Below are positions 5,907 through 6,671 of a DNA stretch of 6,671 nucleotides, in pieces (the stretch's first letter is position 1; each line of letters starts with the position of its first letter). The notes beneath the pieces are model-generated. The model saw only the letters and a program-made list of their open reading frames with translations. It made no database searches and had not been told where the DNA came from. The translations under genes and the position numbers were made by a program. Origin of the DNA: JBGPBY01 sp041481485 (lineage in GTDB: Bacteria; Acidobacteriota; Terriglobia; 20CM-2-55-15); contig JBGPBY010000414.1 of assembly GCA_041481485.1 (NCBI GenBank), forward strand, positions 1 through 6,671. Direction: 5' to 3'.

Positions 5907-6036
5907 CTAGCCCACTGCCGCGGCTAACGCGGCTGGGAACCGCGGAAGGGCGGCCCAAGGCTGGCGCCCCTGCGGTACCGGATTTCCGTCTCTTACGCGA
6001 CCGTTCCCAGCCGCGTAGCGGCGACAGGCCCCTTAG

Positions 6037-6056
6037 CCACCGGCGTAAGCCGGTGG
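6037..6056 (-). repeat. Family B outer hairpin, right
   Basis: CCACCGGC-GTAA-GCCGGTGG, a perfect 8-base stem, preceded by TTAGC and followed by AATGCGC. Compared with the left hairpin, one G:C pair has become C:G. It ends 24 bases short of the gcvPB stop codon. Confidence 0.8.
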
Positions 6057-6079
6057 AATGCGCACAGCGCCAACAACTC

Positions 6080-6671
6080 TTATTCCCGCACCCAGCGAAG
6101 CTTCGGTTTACGCGCAGCGGCGGCTTCATCGACACGCTGGATACTGGTGTGATGCGGTGCCGTCTTGACCAACTCCGGATTCGTTTCCGCTTCACTGGCA
6201 ATCTGCAGCATTGCATCAACGAACGCATCCAGTTCCTGGCGGCTCTCGGTTTCCGTCGGTTCAATCATGATCGCGCCAGGCACAATCAAGGGAAACGAAA
6301 CTGTGGGCGGGTGAAATCCATAATCCATCAGCCGCTTTCCGATATCACCCACACGGACGCCAAACTGCGCCTGCCGCCTGTCGGAGAAAACCACTTCGTG
6401 AAGAGTCGGCGAATCATAGGGCAGGTCATAGGCGCCCTGCAGTTTCCTGCGGATATAATTGGCATTCAGAACCGCCGTTTCCGATACCTCCTTCAAGCCC
6501 TGCGGGCCGTTCGCAAGGATGTAGCACAGGGCGCGGACGTGCATGCCAAACTGTCCGCCGAAAGCTTTCATCCTGCCGATCGAACGCGGTCTGTCGAAAT
6601 CAAGCGAGTACGTACCGCCATTTTTCAGGCTGACGACGGGAAAGGGAAGAAAGGGTTCAAGAATATTCTTC
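6080..6671 (-). CDS. gcvPB: Glycine dehydrogenase (decarboxylating) subunit 2, C-terminal part (partial)
   Basis: C-terminal ~196 residues of the beta subunit of split P-protein, the PLP enzyme that decarboxylates glycine in the cleavage system. The frame is open to the right edge; the first visible residues read KNILEPFLPFPVV, then YSLDFDRPRSIGRMKAFGGQFGMHVRA, the expected order for this protein. Further on come the conserved DIGKRLMDYGFHPPTVSFPLIVPGAIMIEPTETES and the typical ending AARKPKLRW. The full protein is usually near 480-500 residues, so the PLP-lysine region and start lie outside the window; the ATG at 6571 is internal, not the start. gcvPA would be expected upstream, beyond the right edge. 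The stop (TAA) faces the moaD-moaE gene across the family B repeat element. Confidence 0.93.
   Translation of the reverse strand, partial: KNILEPFLPFPVVSLKNGGTYSLDFDRPRSIGRMKAFGGQFGMHVRALCYILANGPQGLKEVSETAVLNANYIRRKLQGAYDLPYDSPTLHEVVFSDRRQAQFGVRVGDIGKRLMDYGFHPPTVSFPLIVPGAIMIEPTETESRQELDAFVDAMLQIASEAETNPELVKTAPHHTSIQRVDEAAAARKPKLRWVRE

Larger units (their letters stand above)
5887..6056. repeat. Nested inverted-repeat element (family B, REPIN/MITE-like)
   Basis: The outer hairpins at 5887-5906 and 6037-6056 are near-mirror copies, each with 8-base arms and a 4-base loop; the flanking GGCTA / TAGCC and ATTCC / GGAAT are mirrored too. Inside them, 5927-5940 and 6003-6016 form a perfect 14-base inverted repeat (ACGCGGCTGGGAAC), each arm overlapping a smaller hairpin (5917-5933; 6010-6022). 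The centre holds an imperfect hairpin at 5948-5969. Overall this is a symmetrical 170-base structure with no coding capacity, unrelated in sequence to the family A repeat. Confidence 0.7.
5869..6079. other. Convergent intergenic region with nested inverted repeats
   Basis: This 211-base gap lies between the 3' ends of the moaD-moaE fusion (plus) and gcvPB (minus). No coding sequence is supported. Most of it (5887-6056) is a symmetric set of GC-rich hairpins, described separately. No T-run follows any hairpin, so classic intrinsic terminators are not evident, although the structures could stop or protect both transcripts. Confidence 0.8.

Noticed and set aside
5509..6264. Minus-strand open frame of 251 residues across the moaD-moaE end, the repeat element and the gcvPB end
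   Set aside because: It crosses a non-coding repeat and two confidently assigned genes in other frames, and its Arg/Ser/Gly-rich composition suggests chance.

Overview
The window is an ordinary, gene-dense bacterial chromosome segment of moderately high GC. It holds seven protein genes, two of them cut by the window edges. I suspect a soil-type Gram-negative bacterium, possibly an acidobacterium. That guess rests on the gene mix (standalone RibA, fused MoaD-MoaE, split glycine dehydrogenase subunit 2, a lipoprotein with a GspG-like tail) and on the palindromic intergenic repeats. No single feature in the window fixes the phylum.

Layout: (1) bases 1-2372, plus strand: a MenC/N-succinylamino-acid racemase-type enolase-superfamily enzyme (5' end outside the window) overlaps by 4 bases a metal-dependent amidohydrolase of the aminohydrolase/deaminase type. 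(2) bases 2373-2613: a convergent gap filled by a REPIN-like cluster of one palindromic repeat. (3) bases 2614-5158, minus strand, in order of transcription: a lipoprotein with a pseudopilin-like C-terminus, ribA (GTP cyclohydrolase II), and an APC-family amino acid permease whose GTG start lies 3 bases after the ribA stop. (4) bases 5159-5199: a very compact divergent promoter region. (5) bases 5200-5868, plus strand: a fused MoaD-MoaE molybdopterin synthase. (6) bases 5869-6079: a second convergent gap filled by a different nested inverted-repeat element. (7) bases 6080-6671, minus strand: the C-terminal part of gcvPB, running off the right edge.

The genes belong to different pathways: menaquinone or amino-acid racemization, riboflavin, molybdenum cofactor and glycine cleavage. 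Only two pairs look transcriptionally tied: the enolase/amidohydrolase pair (overlap) and ribA/permease (3-base spacing). No mobile element gene, RNA gene, CRISPR array or defence system was found.

The signals most worth a second look are the two intergenic elements and the start sites. Each element spans about 170 bases between convergent genes, and their hairpin copies differ by paired, compensating substitutions. Extended -10 promoter motifs sit 8-10 bases before three start codons, which suggests leaderless or nearly leaderless mRNAs.
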